Origin: Diplosphaera chodatii
Taxonomy: Eukaryota > Chlorophyta > Trebouxiophyceae > Prasiolales > Stichococcaceae
Assembly (NCBI GenBank): GCA_032358165.1
Contig: JAALGY010000036.1
Span: 682,001 to 746,000, forward strand
Reading direction: 5' to 3'
Length of the DNA stretch: 64,000 nt
Positions 62,635-64,000 of the stretch are shown here, piece by piece. Made by a program: the position numbers and the translations under genes. Under the pieces are notes generated by a model. It was not told the origin of the DNA. It searched no databases and was given only the letters and a program-made list of their open reading frames with translations. Numbering within the stretch: position 1 is the first letter of the stretch; each line of letters begins with the position of its first letter.

Positions 62635-63113
62635 CTGGTGGTGGGCCATTTTGGCCTAGCCACAGGCTCTGGCGGAAAAACCCAGAGCAACATGCACAAC
62701 GAGTCGTGTACGAAACCGTGCACTCCCCGCTGACAGAATGGTTCCACTCAATCCCGGTTGGGTGCACACCCCTCCAACTCTGCACATTGATCATGACAAC
62801 CCCGCAAAAAGGCTGCCAGTTGCCCGGCATCCTGCTGCATAAAGTCCGCCACTGATGTGATGTTGCTGTCCTCAAACAGCTCGGAATGCTGCACCCTCTG
62901 ATCTACTAGGGCTGGACACCCCCAGACCATATGCGCCTCATCATCCACCACGCCGCAGTTACACCGCTGACACAGCCGCTCTGCCCGCGGCGGACGCATG
63001 TTGCTCTGGGTTCTTCCGCCAGAGCCTGTGGCTAGGCCAAAATGGCCCACCACCAGTATGTAATCAATGTCAATGCGGCAGCCGCTGCCACCTCCCTGTC
63101 TCCACCCCCAGCA
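62635..63113 (-). mobile_element. LINE copy 7b, interrupted by an inverted LINE tail
   Basis: 3' UTR and coding end (stop at 62748) run up to 63000. There the conserved CCGCGGCAGCCGCTGCC is split by a ~70-bp reverse-oriented LINE 3' end (63002-63068), after which the original sequence resumes and stops at about 63113 in a minisatellite. Confidence 0.8.
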
Positions 63114-63116
63114 CGT

Positions 63117-63354
63117 GAATGATGGGACTGAAAAGTGAAGGTGAAGGTGACGGCGGGTGCTGGCTGACGAAGTGTGAAGGTGTAGGTGAAGGTGAGTGGC
63201 GATGGGAGTCCTGGATGGGACTGAAAGTGAAGGTGAAGATGAAGGCTGGTGCTGGCTGCCAAGGTGTGAAGGTGTAGGCGAAGGTGAGCGGCGGTGGGAG
63301 TCCAGGATGGGACTGAGAGTGAAGGTGAAGGTGAAGGCTCTTGCTGGCTGGCAT
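63117..63354 (+). repeat. Minisatellite array, ~92-bp units
   Basis: Units beginning GGGAGTCC at 63204 and 63296 are 92 bp apart, with a partial unit to the left. Sequence is of the same family as at 58.6 kb. Confidence 0.85.
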
Positions 63355-63628
63355 TTGACATTGACATTGATTACATACTGGTGGTGGGCCATTTTGGCCT
63401 AGCCACAGGCTCTGGCGGAAAAACCCAGAGCAACATGCACAACGAGTCGTGTACGAAACCGTTCACTCCCCGCTGACAGAATGGTTCCACTCAATCCCGG
63501 TTGGATGCACACCCCTCCAACTCTGCACATTGATTGTGACAACCCCGCAAAAAGGCTGCCAGTTGCCCGGCATCCTGCTGCATAAAGCCTGCCACTGATG
63601 TGATGTTGCTGTCCTCAAACAGCTCCGA
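63355..63628 (-). mobile_element. LINE copy 8, 3' coding end
   Basis: Tail, 3' UTR and the last ~45 codons (stop at 63491). The sequence ends at AACAGCTCCGA (63628) and passes directly into minisatellite sequence. Confidence 0.75.
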
Positions 63629-63629
63629 A

Positions 63630-63720
63630 AGCTGGCAAGGTGTGAAGGTGTAGGTCAAGGCGAGTGGCGGTGGGAGTCCTGTATGGGACTGAAAGTGAAG
63701 TGGAGTTGGTAGAGCGAGCC
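63630..63720 (+). repeat. Minisatellite, partial unit
   Basis: GGGAGTCCTGTATGGGACTG at about 63671 with flanking GAAGGTGTAGGTCAAGGCGA belongs to the 92-bp family. It ends before 63720. Confidence 0.65.
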
Positions 63721-63799
63721 ATTTCAGTGAGAGAAAGAGCCTGACTGCGGGTCCATTGGCGCTGTGTGCGGCGTGGGAGCATGGGATGGGATGGGATGG

Positions 63800-64000
63800 G
63801 AGCATGCATGTAGGTGAGAACCGGTGGTGCAGCAGCCTGGGCTGCATACACCACGACCTTTGTCTTCTTCACGTTGACGGTGAGGCGCCAGCGCTTGCAG
63901 TACGACTCCAGCAGGTCGAGCTGCGCCTGCAGGCCGCGTACGGACGTGGACACCAGGTCCAGGTCATCTGCATAGAAGAGGGCAGGTGCCTGCACACCAC
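63800..64000 (-). mobile_element. Reverse transcriptase palm-domain fragment of a non-LTR element
   Basis: Entering from the right edge, the minus frame encodes PALFYADDLDLVSTSVRGLQ followed by AQLDLLESYCKRWRLTVNVK and KTKVVVY, up to PVLTY near 63815. FYADD is the catalytic motif of reverse transcriptases, and the spacing to the KTK block is that of LINE-type enzymes. Downstream it breaks into a short CCCAT repeat. It probably belongs to the same family as the C-terminal fragments, which is inference. The element continues outside the window. Confidence 0.8.

Noticed and set aside
63117..63354. Ser/Pro/His-rich minus ORFs
   Set aside because: They are translations of the 92-bp minisatellite and change frame between units.
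54000..64000. CRISPR array
   Set aside because: The regular repeats are retroelement tails and minisatellite units in a nuclear eukaryotic genome; there are no unique spacers of constant length.

Overview
This window is nuclear DNA from a photosynthetic eukaryote, most likely a green alga (Chlorophyta, probably Trebouxiophyceae such as the Chlorella clade). The reasons are a chloroplast LHCII protein gene, GC-rich and intron-dense genes whose acceptors mostly end in CTGCAG or similar, TGTAA motifs downstream of several stop codons (the chlorophyte polyadenylation signal), a Dicer-type RNase III gene and degraded non-LTR retrotransposons. The clade is inferred; no marker gene for species is present. 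Exon boundaries given here were worked out by eye from reading frame, phase and splice sites.

Left part (1-24 kb). A membrane-protein ORF (truncated by the window edge) and RPB10 lie on the minus strand only 42 nt apart. They diverge from POLA2 (DNA polymerase alpha B subunit, 13 exons, plus). Then come a WASHC1-like actin-nucleation regulator and a 120-residue unknown protein (both minus), a secreted-type purple acid phosphatase (12 exons, plus), an LHCII gene (8 exons, plus) and a tandem trio of DUF3431 genes (plus), one with nine exons and two without introns.

Middle part (24-54 kb). TRAPPC8, a small 74-residue protein and a transcription-type cyclin are on the minus strand. Dicer (about 12 kb, all domains) diverges from the cyclin and runs towards ISD11/LYRM4 (minus). 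ISD11 in turn diverges from a germinal-centre-kinase-III (MST/STK24-like) gene whose tail carries a (CAG)10 tract.

Right part (54-64 kb). This is a repeat island. It holds at least eight 5'-truncated copies of one non-LTR retrotransposon family (all minus, short CAATGT-type tails) and copies of a second family with (AAAC)n tails. It also has 92-bp minisatellite arrays, a 107-bp (GTTT)n tract, a tandem duplication and two large inverted repeats. One inverted repeat has arms of about 424 bp and a 59-nt loop, and could give a long double-stranded transcript.

The genes are mostly unrelated housekeeping loci arranged as divergent or convergent neighbours. The points most worth a second look are the RPB10 dicistron candidate, the unusually frequent GC-AG introns, the WASH homologue, the mixed intron/intronless DUF3431 cluster and the giant palindrome about 8 kb from Dicer.
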